A DNA stretch of 64,000 nt, from NCBI RefSeq assembly GCF_019655055.1, contig NZ_BPFA01000004.1:62001-126000 (forward strand), read 5' to 3'. A program made the translations under genes and the position numbers. Under the pieces are notes generated by a model that saw only the letters and a list, made by a program, of their open reading frames with translations, made no database searches and was not told the origin of the DNA. The stretch comes from Shewanella sp. MBTL60-112-B2 (lineage in GTDB: Bacteria; Pseudomonadota; Gammaproteobacteria; Enterobacterales; Shewanellaceae). This document shows positions 26,649-35,962 of the stretch, piece by piece (positions within the stretch are counted from its first letter, which is position 1; every line of letters begins with the position of its first letter).

Positions 26649-27671
26649 ATGTCATCGAATAGTCTGTCGACCGCCGCTAGTGAAGCCATTCCATTAGTTC
26701 AGCGCCAAGATGTGTTGTTTTTTGCCAGTTTACTCAGGGGACTTGAAGGCAGCATTTATCCTATCCTCAAGCATGCAAAGGTGCCTGCGGATCTCTATTC
26801 TAATGATAATAATTATGACTACCTACCTGAAAATACAGTTAAAAACCTGGTTCAAGCCCTAGGGGAGCGTCTTGCTCCGCAAGAGTTCATTCAGCTGATA
26901 AGCAGTGCCTGCAAAAATATCTATATTCCTGGGTTTATCCGGCGCCTAAGTCAGCGCAGCTCATTGAAAGCAGCTTTAGATGAATTTGCTCAACAACTTA
27001 AATCTAACCTTACCCATACTAAGGTGTACACCCAATTTTCTGGTGGCAGCTGGTGGCTGGTACGAGAAAAAGAGGGGGTAGAACAAGACTGGTTTACCCA
27101 TGCAGAGTTATTCTCGGTTATTTTTACTTGTGAGTTACTTGCTGCATTAACAGACAATAAGTGGCGGCCTAAGCAGATTGGGTTGCAATCTGATGCAGCG
27201 GCAACATTTGCGACTATTCCGGCGTTGACGAACTGTCAGTTTTTTACGGGGAGACCTGTGACAGCATTTGCGATAGATGAGTCGTTAATGAATGCGCCCG
27301 TGCGCCATGCTTATATTTCTACCAGCACACATATCGACAATACACTGCAATCGATTTGCTTTATTAGTACATTCAAGTTAGCTATTCAACCTTACCTGTC
27401 AATGGGCAAACTACCTATCAAGACGGCGGCGCAAATCTTACAGATGAATGTACGAACCTTGCAACGGCGATTAGCTAACGAAGGTGTGGTCTATGGTGAA
27501 ATTGTCGAGCAGATGGTGCTGGCGCAAACCTTAGATTTATTAAAATGCCCTTCATTAAAGATCACTTCAATAGCAATTAGAATGGGCTACTCAGATGCGG
27601 CACATTTTACTCGCGCGTTTAAACGGCAAATGAAAATGACGCCCAGTCAGTTCCGTCGACAGACCAAGTGA
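26649..27671 (+). CDS. AraC-family transcriptional regulator (OruR-like)
   Basis: 340 residues. N-terminal ligand domain of the PF12625 (AraC-binding-like) group (about 20-220), then two HTH motifs of the AraC type: KTAAQILQMNVRTLQRRLANEG and ITSIAIRMGYSDAAHFTRAFKR. Regulators of this group usually respond to small metabolites or autoinducer-like molecules. The gene starts at ATG with AGGGAGT upstream. The exported amidohydrolase gene begins 214 bp downstream on the same strand and may be a target; that is inference. Confidence 0.85.
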   Translation: MSSNSLSTAASEAIPLVQRQDVLFFASLLRGLEGSIYPILKHAKVPADLYSNDNNYDYLPENTVKNLVQALGERLAPQEFIQLISSACKNIYIPGFIRRLSQRSSLKAALDEFAQQLKSNLTHTKVYTQFSGGSWWLVREKEGVEQDWFTHAELFSVIFTCELLAALTDNKWRPKQIGLQSDAAATFATIPALTNCQFFTGRPVTAFAIDESLMNAPVRHAYISTSTHIDNTLQSICFISTFKLAIQPYLSMGKLPIKTAAQILQMNVRTLQRRLANEGVVYGEIVEQMVLAQTLDLLKCPSLKITSIAIRMGYSDAAHFTRAFKRQMKMTPSQFRRQTK

Positions 27672-27885
27672 AATCAACCGCTGAGTAACAACTCAATTAC
27701 CTGCTGTCATCAAATGGCTATTATGTCAGCTTGATGTGCGTCACAATTTCATCTAGATTACGCAGTGTTAGCGACAAGTTGTTGATATGTAATAATCGTG
27801 ATTGCTAATACTGTAACGCTTTTTTAAGTATGGAATGTTACGCGAGGTGAAAACTCACCAAGCATGGATAACTAGAGGTGCACGA

Positions 27886-29265
27886 ATGAAATACCGAACG
27901 TTGAAGATGTCTGTTGTTGCTGTGTCTTGCTCATTAGCTTTTTCTGTTAGTGCTGAGTCTATCTTGTTTACTAACGTCAATGTGTTTGATGGTAAGAAAG
28001 ATGAGTTGCTAAAAAACCATCAAGTGTTAGTGGTGGATAATAAGATCAGCAAGGTGTCTAGCGAAGCGATTTCTTCGCAAGGTGCCAAGGTTATCGACGG
28101 TAAAGGTATGACCTTAATGCCTGGACTGATAGAAGGTCACGGCCATCTCCAGATGAACGGTTCTTCACTGCCGGATATTGAAAATAACCGTAACTGGGAA
28201 GAGCTTGCCGCCCGTTCTACGGCGCGGGCAAAGTCTGCATTGATGTCAGGTTTTACCACTTGGCGTGACGCTGGTGGTATGGGGGCAGGCCTTAAGAAAA
28301 CCATAGATAGCGGTGAGTTAGTCGGTCCGCGAATTTATCCCTCTGGTGCATTTATTGGCCCTACGGGCTCTCATGCGGATTTTCGTAACTTTACCACGCC
28401 TAATGAGACACTTTATCCTCGTGGTTCTGCGGGTGGGCGTTTAGGTATCAGTTGTACGGCCGACAGTATTGGTGATATTAAAGCCTGTGCTCGTCAAAAT
28501 TATATGCAAGGCGCAACACAGATTAAGCTAATGTCTAGTGGTGGCGTCGCATCATCGTTTGACCCATGGCAGCTCAATGCTTATTCACTTGAAGAGTTAC
28601 AGGCTGCAGTAGAAGTGGCTAATGCCTATGGCTCTTACGCCATGTCACATGCCTATAGCAAAGTCTCTTTACTGAGAAACTTAGAAGCTGGTGTGAAAAC
28701 ATTAGAACATGCCTTTATGTTTGATAAAGATGTTTATAAGGCAATGAAGAAAAACGATGCCTATATGACCACCAATATGACTGCATTTTCGCCTTACTTA
28801 GGTGAAATTGAGGCGATTAACTCAAATCCTGCATCAGCAAGAAAAGCCAAAACTGCGCAAGCGGCTTTTGCTAATTACATCGAAAACGTCAATAAATACC
28901 AGCCTAAGCTCGGCTTCCAAGTTGACTGCGTTGGCGGAGTGGCGGCCTGTGAGCAGCAAGCAGACCACTCGATTTACTTAAGTGGCAAGTTCTTAGGGAA
29001 TCATTACACCTTGCTGTCGATGACATCCGTAAACGGCGAAATCGTCAAATTGGCGGGTGAAGTGTTAGACCCTTACTTTGAAGGCAAGCTTGGGGTTGTG
29101 GAAGAGGGGGCATATGCCGATCTGCTGCTTGTCGATGGTAATCCACTAGAAGACTTAACAGTGATTGGCGCCAATGAAAAATGGTTCGATGCGCCTAAGC
29201 GAGATGGTATCGAGACCATGAAGATCATTATGAAAGATGGCGTGATTTATAAAAACACCCTGTAA
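27886..29265 (+). CDS. Exported amidohydrolase (imidazolonepropionase/prolidase-like)
   Basis: 459 residues from the ATG at 27886 (AGAGGTG upstream). Signal peptide to about residue 23 (FSVSA). Then a metal-dependent amidohydrolase: EGHGHLQM (His-x-His metal pair, N-terminal), MSSGGVASS near the Lys position (KLMSSGG), SHAYSK and LEHAF for the later His ligands, and C-terminal EEGAYADLLLVDGNPLEDL typical of the family. The usual GTD motif region reads GFQVDCVGG, so the catalytic Asp may sit in VDC. Probable periplasmic hydrolase of cyclic amides, dipeptides or related compounds; substrate unknown. Followed by a terminator. Confidence 0.8.
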   Translation: MKYRTLKMSVVAVSCSLAFSVSAESILFTNVNVFDGKKDELLKNHQVLVVDNKISKVSSEAISSQGAKVIDGKGMTLMPGLIEGHGHLQMNGSSLPDIENNRNWEELAARSTARAKSALMSGFTTWRDAGGMGAGLKKTIDSGELVGPRIYPSGAFIGPTGSHADFRNFTTPNETLYPRGSAGGRLGISCTADSIGDIKACARQNYMQGATQIKLMSSGGVASSFDPWQLNAYSLEELQAAVEVANAYGSYAMSHAYSKVSLLRNLEAGVKTLEHAFMFDKDVYKAMKKNDAYMTTNMTAFSPYLGEIEAINSNPASARKAKTAQAAFANYIENVNKYQPKLGFQVDCVGGVAACEQQADHSIYLSGKFLGNHYTLLSMTSVNGEIVKLAGEVLDPYFEGKLGVVEEGAYADLLLVDGNPLEDLTVIGANEKWFDAPKRDGIETMKIIMKDGVIYKNTL

Positions 29266-29288
29266 TTTTATGTGTTCGTCTTAAGGAT

Positions 29289-29316
29289 AAAGGCAAGCAA
29301 TCGGGCTTGCCTTTTT
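29289..29316 (+). terminator. Terminator after amidohydrolase
   Basis: A perfect 10-bp stem, AAAGGCAAGC (29289-29298) with GCTTGCCTTT (29305-29314), six-base loop, then T run. Confidence 0.85.
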
Positions 29317-29381
29317 ATCAACAGGCTTTTATTTACAGGCGTTTATCGATAAGCGGTTGTACCAGCGGGTTTGTCAAATTC

Positions 29382-29437
29382 GGTTTGTAAATGCCCATTT
29401 GTAGAAGCCTGTTTGTGAAACTTTTTTGTAAAAGCGA
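29382..29437. repeat. Degenerate 14-bp tandem repeat
   Basis: Three related 14-bp units (from 29382, 29396, 29410) of the form NRTTTGTRRAAGCC, plus a more degenerate fourth (to 29437). They occupy the gap upstream of the DUF3299 gene. The match is poorer than in the other arrays. Confidence 0.5.
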
Positions 29438-29467
29438 ATGGGGAAAACCGAAATTCTAGAGGGCGCG

Positions 29468-30205
29468 ATGAAGAAAGTATTATTAATGTTGTTGGGCTTA
29501 TCTTTTGTAGTTCATGCTGACTCTGAAATACCAGATGCTGCAGTTAATGTACAACAGCCTGCAGTGCAAGCACTTGAATGGCAAGTGCTGGCGCCAATCA
29601 TCAACGAGCAAGATGTTCGCTTACCTGATGTAACAGAGAGTCAAAAACGATTGCTGGCGACTGTTATCCAATTTCAAGATAGCGCTAAGCCTTTAGATCA
29701 AGAAAGTGTCAGCAAAGCACGTCAACATTTGAGCGATGAAGGCATTGATGTTGATACAGCGCTTGATGCTAGAGCGCGCTATATGTCGCTTGCGCAGCGA
29801 AAAGCAGAGAGTTTAAATACTCAGGTGAATGGTAAGCAGGTTAGCATGTCAGGCTTTGTGGTGCCGACAAAATTTAACGGCGTGAAAGCAACTGAGTTTT
29901 TACTATTACCCTATGCAGGAGCGTGCATTCATATGCCACCACCAGCGGCAAATCAGATTGTGAAACTCAGCTTTGCTGCTGGCTTTGAAGTTGAGAATGT
30001 ACAATTTCCAGTGACTGTGGTCGGTACGATTAACGCAGAGAAACAAACTGAGTTGGTGCAACTGGTTGATGGCAAGATGAATGTCACTATGGGCTACGCC
30101 ATGGAAGCATTAACGATTGAGAAATATTACGCTGATGAGTTCTCTAATCCTGTAACGGGCTCAGATCAGCAAGGCAGCCTAGATCATAAAGGTCATGCTC
30201 ATTAG
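29468..30205 (+). CDS. Exported DUF3299 protein
   Basis: 245 residues from the ATG at 29468, chosen for AGAGGG just upstream and because it opens a signal peptide ending in VVHA. The mature protein carries the DUF3299 hallmark LLPYAGACIHMPPPAANQI about three quarters in. Function of the family is unknown. A His-rich end (DHKGHAH) could bind metal. The porin gene begins 45 bp after it, so the two are probably one operon. Confidence 0.75.
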   Translation: MKKVLLMLLGLSFVVHADSEIPDAAVNVQQPAVQALEWQVLAPIINEQDVRLPDVTESQKRLLATVIQFQDSAKPLDQESVSKARQHLSDEGIDVDTALDARARYMSLAQRKAESLNTQVNGKQVSMSGFVVPTKFNGVKATEFLLLPYAGACIHMPPPAANQIVKLSFAAGFEVENVQFPVTVVGTINAEKQTELVQLVDGKMNVTMGYAMEALTIEKYYADEFSNPVTGSDQQGSLDHKGHAH

Positions 30206-30250
30206 TTGATTGGTACACATGGAGTTGAGTGAGCTATTAAGGAAACCAAT

Positions 30251-31513
30251 ATGAATACTAATATGAATACCAATACCATGCGAATGTCGTTATTGATTGG
30301 AGCAAGTTTGGCTTGTACTGTCAGTTTGTTTAGTGCTGCGAGTTATGCCAGCACCAGCTTTGGTAGCCCAAATACGGTTGATAACACTATTAAAGACAAC
30401 ACGCGTAAGAAAGAGTCTTGGAGAGAAAATCTAGCCAGTGAGCACAACCTGAATCTGGGGCTTGATTATCAAGTTCTGGGGTTATCGGCAAGCTCACCTA
30501 CCGAAGGCGGAGCTGATAACTCTGTCGCTGGTGTGGCTCGGTTTTATGGCTCTTGGAACTTAACAGGCTTAGAGAGCGGCAATGTGGGCGGGCTTGTTTG
30601 GAAGGTTGAGCATCGACATGCTTATACCGATACTGCTCCGAAAGCCTACTCATTTATTGAGCCGGGACTTGGCTATATCGGCATGATAGGTCCAGCATAT
30701 AGCGATCAAGGCGGACGGCTGACCAACCTCTATTGGAAGCAGCAATTTAATCAAGGAAAAACCGCCTTAATGGCTGGGTATTTAGATACCTCTGATTATG
30801 TCGATACCTACGCATTAGCGAGTCCTTGGACAGGTTTTACCAACTTGGCATTTAGCACTGGGGCTGGCGCACTAGGTTTACCCGATGACGGCATTTTAGG
30901 ATTGGCTATTGGCCATATGCTCGATGATAATTTTTATATTATTGCCGGCGCAGCGGATGCCAAAGGTAAATCAGATAAACCATTAGATGGCTTTGACACG
31001 CTATTTAATGATCATAAGCTGTTTACCACATTTGAGCTTGGCTGGACGGCATCACAAGAGCATATCTATACCGACAATGTGCATGTGACTTTGTGGCATA
31101 TGGACGGCGGCACTCAACATAACCTCACTCAACCAAGTGAAAGTGGCCAAGGGGTTAACTTTTCCGCTAGCTTCTTTGTTACACCTCAAATAATGCCGTT
31201 TGTTAGAGGTGGTATATCGGAGGGGGACGTTGCGCTTTACGATAAATCGCTAACGCTAGGGCTTGGCTATTTTGGTTTAGGTGGTGAGAAAAATAACTTA
31301 GGTTTTGCGATTAATTTCAGTGAAGTGAATGAAAACTTAGGCAAGGCCTATGGCGTTACTGACGACAAGCAATTTACCTCAGAGCTGTATTACAACATGA
31401 GCTTGGGTGAATTTGTGCAGCTAACGCCTAATGTTCAATATATTGATAACCCGGCTATTTCAACTGAGAAAGACACTTGGGTTATTGGCTTGAGAGCCAG
31501 AGTGAGTTTTTAG
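30251..31513 (+). CDS. OprB-like outer membrane porin
   Basis: 420 residues, ATG with AAGGA seven bases upstream. A signal peptide of about 33 residues ends in SYAS. Mature region has alternating short strands, ends in Phe and resembles carbohydrate-selective porins (OprB family; NLGLDYQVLGLSAS, FYGSWNLTG, YWKQQFNQGKTALMAGYLDTSDYVDTY). The N-terminus is doubled: MNTN MNTN arises from a 12-bp duplication (30251-30274) that supplies two in-frame ATGs. Likely outer membrane uptake channel for a small solute; follows the DUF3299 gene. Solute unknown. Confidence 0.75.
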   Translation: MNTNMNTNTMRMSLLIGASLACTVSLFSAASYASTSFGSPNTVDNTIKDNTRKKESWRENLASEHNLNLGLDYQVLGLSASSPTEGGADNSVAGVARFYGSWNLTGLESGNVGGLVWKVEHRHAYTDTAPKAYSFIEPGLGYIGMIGPAYSDQGGRLTNLYWKQQFNQGKTALMAGYLDTSDYVDTYALASPWTGFTNLAFSTGAGALGLPDDGILGLAIGHMLDDNFYIIAGAADAKGKSDKPLDGFDTLFNDHKLFTTFELGWTASQEHIYTDNVHVTLWHMDGGTQHNLTQPSESGQGVNFSASFFVTPQIMPFVRGGISEGDVALYDKSLTLGLGYFGLGGEKNNLGFAINFSEVNENLGKAYGVTDDKQFTSELYYNMSLGEFVQLTPNVQYIDNPAISTEKDTWVIGLRARVSF

Positions 31514-31545
31514 TCGGTTATTAGCTTGAAAATCTAACTTACAAA

Positions 31546-31568
31546 AAGGCCTCCACTTTGGAGGCCTT
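31546..31568 (-). terminator. Terminator downstream of trhP
   Basis: A perfect stem, AAGGCCTCCA (31546-31555) with TGGAGGCCTT (31559-31568), three-base loop. A T run follows on the minus strand, so it ends trhP; it may also slow transcripts from the convergent porin gene. Confidence 0.75.
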
Positions 31569-31629
31569 ATGTTATTCGCTGATTAATTTACTGAAAAAAC
31601 TGAGTACTCAGCTAACTTAACGACTTGAA

Positions 31630-32997
31630 TTAAGCAGTTGGCTGGTGTGGGTTACGGGTATCTTGGCCTTGTGGCAAGTTACGCAGTAACACCGCTTTTT
31701 CAAGCTCAACACCAGCTGGTACGTCTAGGAATACAAAGTGACCTGAACCTAGACCGGCCTCAACACTTTCACCTTTACGGTTAATTAGGCTATCAACTTT
31801 GATGGTTAAGTTACCCTGTGGCGTCATCACTTCAACGCTGTCGCCCACTAGGAACTTGTTCTTCACATCAACTTCAGCAAGGCCAGCTTCATTACGCTTG
31901 CCGGTAAACTCACCGACAAACTGCTGAGTATCGCTAATTGAATAGCCATAATCGTAGTTTTGGTATTCATCATGCACGTGTCGACGTAAGAAACCTTCGG
32001 TGTAACCGCGGTGTGCAAGACCTTCAAGGTTATGCATTAGTGTGCGGTCAAAGTCTTTACCAGCTGCAGCATCTTCAATCGCTTGGCGATAAAGCTGGGC
32101 AGTACGTGCAACGTAATAGAATGACTTAGTACGGCCTTCGATTTTCAGTGAGTCGACGCCCATCTTGGTCAAACGATCTACGTGTTGAATTGCACGTAAG
32201 TCTTTTGAGTTCATGATGTAAGTACCATGCTCATCTTCAAACGCTGGCATGTATTCGCCTGGGCGACCGGCTTCTTGTAGCAATACGATTTGGTCAGATG
32301 GCTGACCTGTACCTAATGTCGGTGTTTCAATTTGCACTGCTGGGTTAACTGGCACTACGTCGCCAGTTTCAGTTTGCTGCGCTTCATGTACATCGTACTT
32401 CCAGCGGCAAGCATTGGTGCATGTTCCTTGGTTAGGATCACGCTTGTTGATGTAACCAGATAATAGACAACGTCCAGAATAAGCCATACATAGCGCGCCA
32501 TGTACGAACACTTCTAGTTCGATATCTGGGCAGCGTTGGCGAATTTCTTCGATTTCATCTAGTGAAAGCTCACGAGAAAGAATGACACGCTTAATGCCTT
32601 GAGATTCCCAGAACTTAACCGATGCCCAGTTAATGGCATTGGCTTGTACTGATAAATGCACCACTTGGTCTGGAAACGCTTCACGTACCATCATGATAAG
32701 ACCAGGGTCTGACATGATTAACGCGTCAGGCTGCATAGCAACCACTGGCTCCATATCTTTGATATAGGTTTTAAGCTTGGCGTTGTGCGGCGCAATGTTG
32801 CTAACCACATACAATTTTTTATTCAGGCTGTGAGCTTCTTTAATACCCGCAGCGAGGTTTTCCATTTTAAAGTCGTTATTACGTACGCGAAGACTATATC
32901 TTGGCTGGCCGGCATAAACAGCATCGGCGCCATAGGCAAAGGCGTAACGCATATTTTTCAATGTGCCAGCAGGGGACAATAGCTCAGGTTTAAACAT
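31630..32997 (-). CDS. trhP: TrhP, tRNA U34 5-hydroxylation protein (YegQ, U32 family)
   Basis: 455 residues. U32 fold starting PELLSPAGTLKNMRYAFAYGADAVYAG, with the cysteine pattern CMAYSGRCLLSGY and NQGTCTNACRWKY that carries the Fe-S cluster. TrhP makes 5-hydroxyuridine at tRNA position 34, with prephenate as hydroxyl source, the first step toward mo5U/cmo5U. Paralogue of UbiU/UbiV, which are also in this window. ATG with AGAGAAG upstream. Stand-alone gene with its own terminator. Confidence 0.88.
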   Translation of the reverse strand: MFKPELLSPAGTLKNMRYAFAYGADAVYAGQPRYSLRVRNNDFKMENLAAGIKEAHSLNKKLYVVSNIAPHNAKLKTYIKDMEPVVAMQPDALIMSDPGLIMMVREAFPDQVVHLSVQANAINWASVKFWESQGIKRVILSRELSLDEIEEIRQRCPDIELEVFVHGALCMAYSGRCLLSGYINKRDPNQGTCTNACRWKYDVHEAQQTETGDVVPVNPAVQIETPTLGTGQPSDQIVLLQEAGRPGEYMPAFEDEHGTYIMNSKDLRAIQHVDRLTKMGVDSLKIEGRTKSFYYVARTAQLYRQAIEDAAAGKDFDRTLMHNLEGLAHRGYTEGFLRRHVHDEYQNYDYGYSISDTQQFVGEFTGKRNEAGLAEVDVKNKFLVGDSVEVMTPQGNLTIKVDSLINRKGESVEAGLGSGHFVFLDVPAGVELEKAVLLRNLPQGQDTRNPHQPTA

Positions 32998-33285
32998 AAT
33001 AGCTTCTCTGTTAACGGATAAGGATTCGACAATCGGCCGCGCATTTTACTGAATGCAGGTATGCTAATGCAAGAAAGTCAGCCGCATATAATAAGTGGAT
33101 TTGAGCCGATCAGAGTCGTTTATTATAAGATCTTGTGATCTCTGTATCATTTTTTAGGCGATTTAATCTTAATCTCGACACTTGCTTAAGTATTGACCCA
33201 TAAATAGCATTTTGCACGTACCTCAAAGCGTTCTACTGTTATACTCGATTCGCTGCAAATTAATACGAGTTATAAGGGAGTTGAG

Positions 33286-34128
33286 ATGTCTACAGAGCAT
33301 CAAGTATTAGTTGGTTTGTTAAAAAAATTAAAGTCCGATGCCTTAGTGTTACCGACATTGCCAGAAGTTGCGATGCGGGTGCAGGAGGTAGTGGGGCAAG
33401 AAGATGCCAGTCTAAAAGATGTCGCGACTATTATTGGTCAGGATGCGGCCATATCGGCCAGGGTGATTCGCATTGCTAATAGTGCTATGTACAGTCGTGG
33501 GATCCCCGCTGATAACGTCAATGCGGCTATTAATCGAATTGGCTTGACGCAGATTAAATCCATTGTGACATCCATTGCGATGGAGCAGCTGTTTATCTCT
33601 ACCAACCAGATGGTTTGGGAGGTAATGGATGAGGTGTGGAGCGCATCTATCGATGTGACCTCTGCCGCTTGTGCCATGTTACAGCTTTATAATAAGAAGC
33701 ACCCAGAGAGTAAGCTCAATTTTGACACCATGACCCTTGCAGGGCTGGTGCATAATATTGGTGCTCTGCCTGTATTGACAGAAGCAGAAGCTCAGCCAGA
33801 ACTTTTTGACAGCATAGAGCTATTACGCGCCTTGGTTAAGAAGTTACAGGGTCCACTAGGGCGCGCGGTGCTTAAGAGTTGGGAGTTTTCGCCAGATGTA
33901 ATGCAAGTGGTCGAACGTTGGGCAGATCTCACCTATAACTCTGAACAAGTGAGTTACTTAGACTTTATTCGTGCAGCGGCTTTCTATACCGGCGAGCTAA
34001 GAGCCGGCGTCGATTTAGAGCAAAGAATGGCAGTCTTTATCGAGCGTGGTTTACCTGTATCGCCTGACGAGTTAGCGGGTGATACATTCCAAGAGGCTTA
34101 CCAATCGATTAAGGCGAGTTACGAATAA
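33286..34128 (+). CDS. HDOD domain protein
   Basis: 280 residues. An HDOD domain covers most of the protein (LPTLPEVAMRVQEVV, then IIGQDAAISARVIRIANSAMYS, and AGLVHNIGAL), which resembles an HD hydrolase but usually lacks catalytic metal residues. HDOD proteins act in signalling, often with c-di-GMP enzymes; the degenerate GGDEF/EAL gene begins about 200 bp downstream on the same strand. ATG with GGGAG upstream. Downstream is a four-copy 16-bp tandem array. Confidence 0.88.
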   Translation: MSTEHQVLVGLLKKLKSDALVLPTLPEVAMRVQEVVGQEDASLKDVATIIGQDAAISARVIRIANSAMYSRGIPADNVNAAINRIGLTQIKSIVTSIAMEQLFISTNQMVWEVMDEVWSASIDVTSAACAMLQLYNKKHPESKLNFDTMTLAGLVHNIGALPVLTEAEAQPELFDSIELLRALVKKLQGPLGRAVLKSWEFSPDVMQVVERWADLTYNSEQVSYLDFIRAAAFYTGELRAGVDLEQRMAVFIERGLPVSPDELAGDTFQEAYQSIKASYE

Positions 34129-34138
34129 GTTAGTTATC

Positions 34139-34202
34139 GATACAGTAATGCATAGATACAGTAATGCATAGATACAGTAGTGCATAGATACAGTAGTGCA
34201 TA
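34139..34202. repeat. Four-copy 16-bp tandem repeat downstream of HDOD gene
   Basis: Four head-to-tail 16-bp units, GATACAGTARTGCATA, with just one polymorphic base (A in the first two, G in the last two). Nearly perfect, so it arose recently or is kept homogeneous. Confidence 0.9.
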
Positions 34203-34326
34203 GATAGACCTTAAGTGCTGTAGCTATGAAAGCTTAAACTATGGTGTGTGCTGGCGCAGTCGTTTGCAGGCACTATAGTTTATAACAGACTAAATTGAGA
34301 TTTTATAACGGTAAAAGTACTCATCG

Positions 34327-35805
34327 ATGGACAGTTTTTGGATGATTTCCACTGTGTGTTTATTGCTACTTGTTTTGTTAGTGAGTGCACTTTTGTGGCT
34401 GTTTAGACTGCATCGTCAACTCAATAAGTTTTTTGAGTCTCTTGTGCTCAACGGGATGAAGCTCCCAGCTACTAATACTTCTTTAACAGTTAAACTCCTC
34501 AGCTTAAAAGATCTCTTCACCACCCTTTATAGCCAAAGTAAGCAATCAGAAAGAGATAAGCTTACCGAGCTTGATAATCGATTGAGCATGAAGCGTAAAA
34601 TGGCGGCCTTAATGCCGTTAAATAATGGCAGTTTGGTATTACTCGATATCTATCGTTTTCGGTATGTGAACGATCTATTTGGTTTTAACTTTGGTGATGA
34701 GTTATTAAAGCAAATGGCGGGGCGGGTGAAGAGTCTAGCCCCTGAAGGTTCGTTAATCGCTAGGATGAATGAAGATGAATTTCTTATCTACTTTACTAAC
34801 GAAATGACGCCGCCACAACTGCAGCAGATCATAGATAAACTGCAGCTACCTTACGATATTTTTGGCAGCATCATAACGACAAGAGTGCAAATGGGGCACT
34901 TGGCGCTAAAGCCTTTTCATGGTGATATCAGTACCATGTTGCGACGACTCGACTTAGCGCTGAAGAAAGCCAAGACCCACGATGTAGCACTCTCTGAATA
35001 TTTGTTAGGGGATGATGCGGCGCAGCTTAGAGAAGTGTCGATTATTAATAGTCTTGCTAAGGCACTGCGTGATGGCGAGCTTTATATGGTGTATCAGCCG
35101 AAGCAAAGCTTCCCTAAAGGGGACAGCCAGCAAGTTGAGGCATTAATGCGATGGCAACACCCTTTATTGGGCAATATATCGCCTGCTGAGTTTATTCCTC
35201 TAGCCGAATATTCCGGGATGATCGATATCGTTAGCCAATGGGCCTTAGATCAAGTCTTTGCACAGCAAGCATTATGGCGCCAAAGTGATATTAAGCTTCA
35301 GGTAGCGGTAAACTTATCGACCCAAGATCTAGGTAACGCCTCTTTGATTACTGGTATAGAAGCCAGACTTGAGCAATATCAATTAAAGGCGAATGCCATC
35401 TCAATAGAGATCACTGAAAGTAAGTTGATGCAAGACTTAGATGGGGCGGTTGTAACGATTAAACGTCTGCGTCATTTGGGGGTTGATGTTGCCATCGATG
35501 ATTTTGGGACAGGTCATTCATCTTTAGCTTACCTTAAATATTTGCCAGTCGATGAAGTAAAGATTGATAAAGCTTTCTTAGAAAATCTTGAGGTCGATGT
35601 TAGGGCTCGTCACATAATGGATACCAGTATTCGACTAGCCAAAGGTCTTGGTTTTAAGGTGACAGTTGAAGGGGTGGAAACTGAGGATGTTTTACAGATA
35701 TTGCTTGATATGGGCGTGGATAAAATTCAAGGTGATATTTTTTCTAAGCCCTTAACAGCGAGAGAACTGGGAGCACGGTGGTCGAAAATAAGTCGGGCGA
35801 GCTAA
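34327..35805 (+). CDS. GGDEF/EAL protein with degenerate GGDEF and intact EAL motifs
   Basis: 492 residues. One N-terminal membrane helix (about 5-25), then a GGDEF domain whose signature reads NEDEF, so diguanylate cyclase activity is doubtful. The EAL domain keeps the catalytic residues: EALMRW, AVNLS, ITES, IDDFGTG, VKIDK and VEGVE. It is therefore likely a membrane-anchored c-di-GMP phosphodiesterase whose GGDEF acts as sensor or scaffold. No extra sensory domain is visible. Starts at ATG 34327, after an HDOD gene and a 16-bp repeat array. Confidence 0.88.
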   Translation: MDSFWMISTVCLLLLVLLVSALLWLFRLHRQLNKFFESLVLNGMKLPATNTSLTVKLLSLKDLFTTLYSQSKQSERDKLTELDNRLSMKRKMAALMPLNNGSLVLLDIYRFRYVNDLFGFNFGDELLKQMAGRVKSLAPEGSLIARMNEDEFLIYFTNEMTPPQLQQIIDKLQLPYDIFGSIITTRVQMGHLALKPFHGDISTMLRRLDLALKKAKTHDVALSEYLLGDDAAQLREVSIINSLAKALRDGELYMVYQPKQSFPKGDSQQVEALMRWQHPLLGNISPAEFIPLAEYSGMIDIVSQWALDQVFAQQALWRQSDIKLQVAVNLSTQDLGNASLITGIEARLEQYQLKANAISIEITESKLMQDLDGAVVTIKRLRHLGVDVAIDDFGTGHSSLAYLKYLPVDEVKIDKAFLENLEVDVRARHIMDTSIRLAKGLGFKVTVEGVETEDVLQILLDMGVDKIQGDIFSKPLTARELGARWSKISRAS

Positions 35806-35850
35806 GGCTTGCCTTTGACTAGGCTAGTAGCTGTTTAAGGCCTAAGCAGC

Positions 35851-35910
35851 TAAGATAAAGGTAAGTCGCTGGTGTCGAAATCAAGGGGGTTGAGACTTAC
35901 CCTAATCTTA
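35851..35910. repeat. Long two-block inverted repeat between convergent genes
   Basis: TAAGAT (35851-35856), three bases, GGTAAGTC (35860-35867), 26-nt loop, GACTTACC (35894-35901), three bases, ATCTTA (35905-35910). The two arms match perfectly apart from the symmetric internal loop. It lies between the GGDEF/EAL gene and the thioesterase gene, which run toward each other. No T run of note, so not a standard terminator. Confidence 0.7.
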
Positions 35911-35962
35911 AATTGTGCTGTCGCTGCAATTAAGCCATCAGATAGAGCCACCAGCCAAAAAG

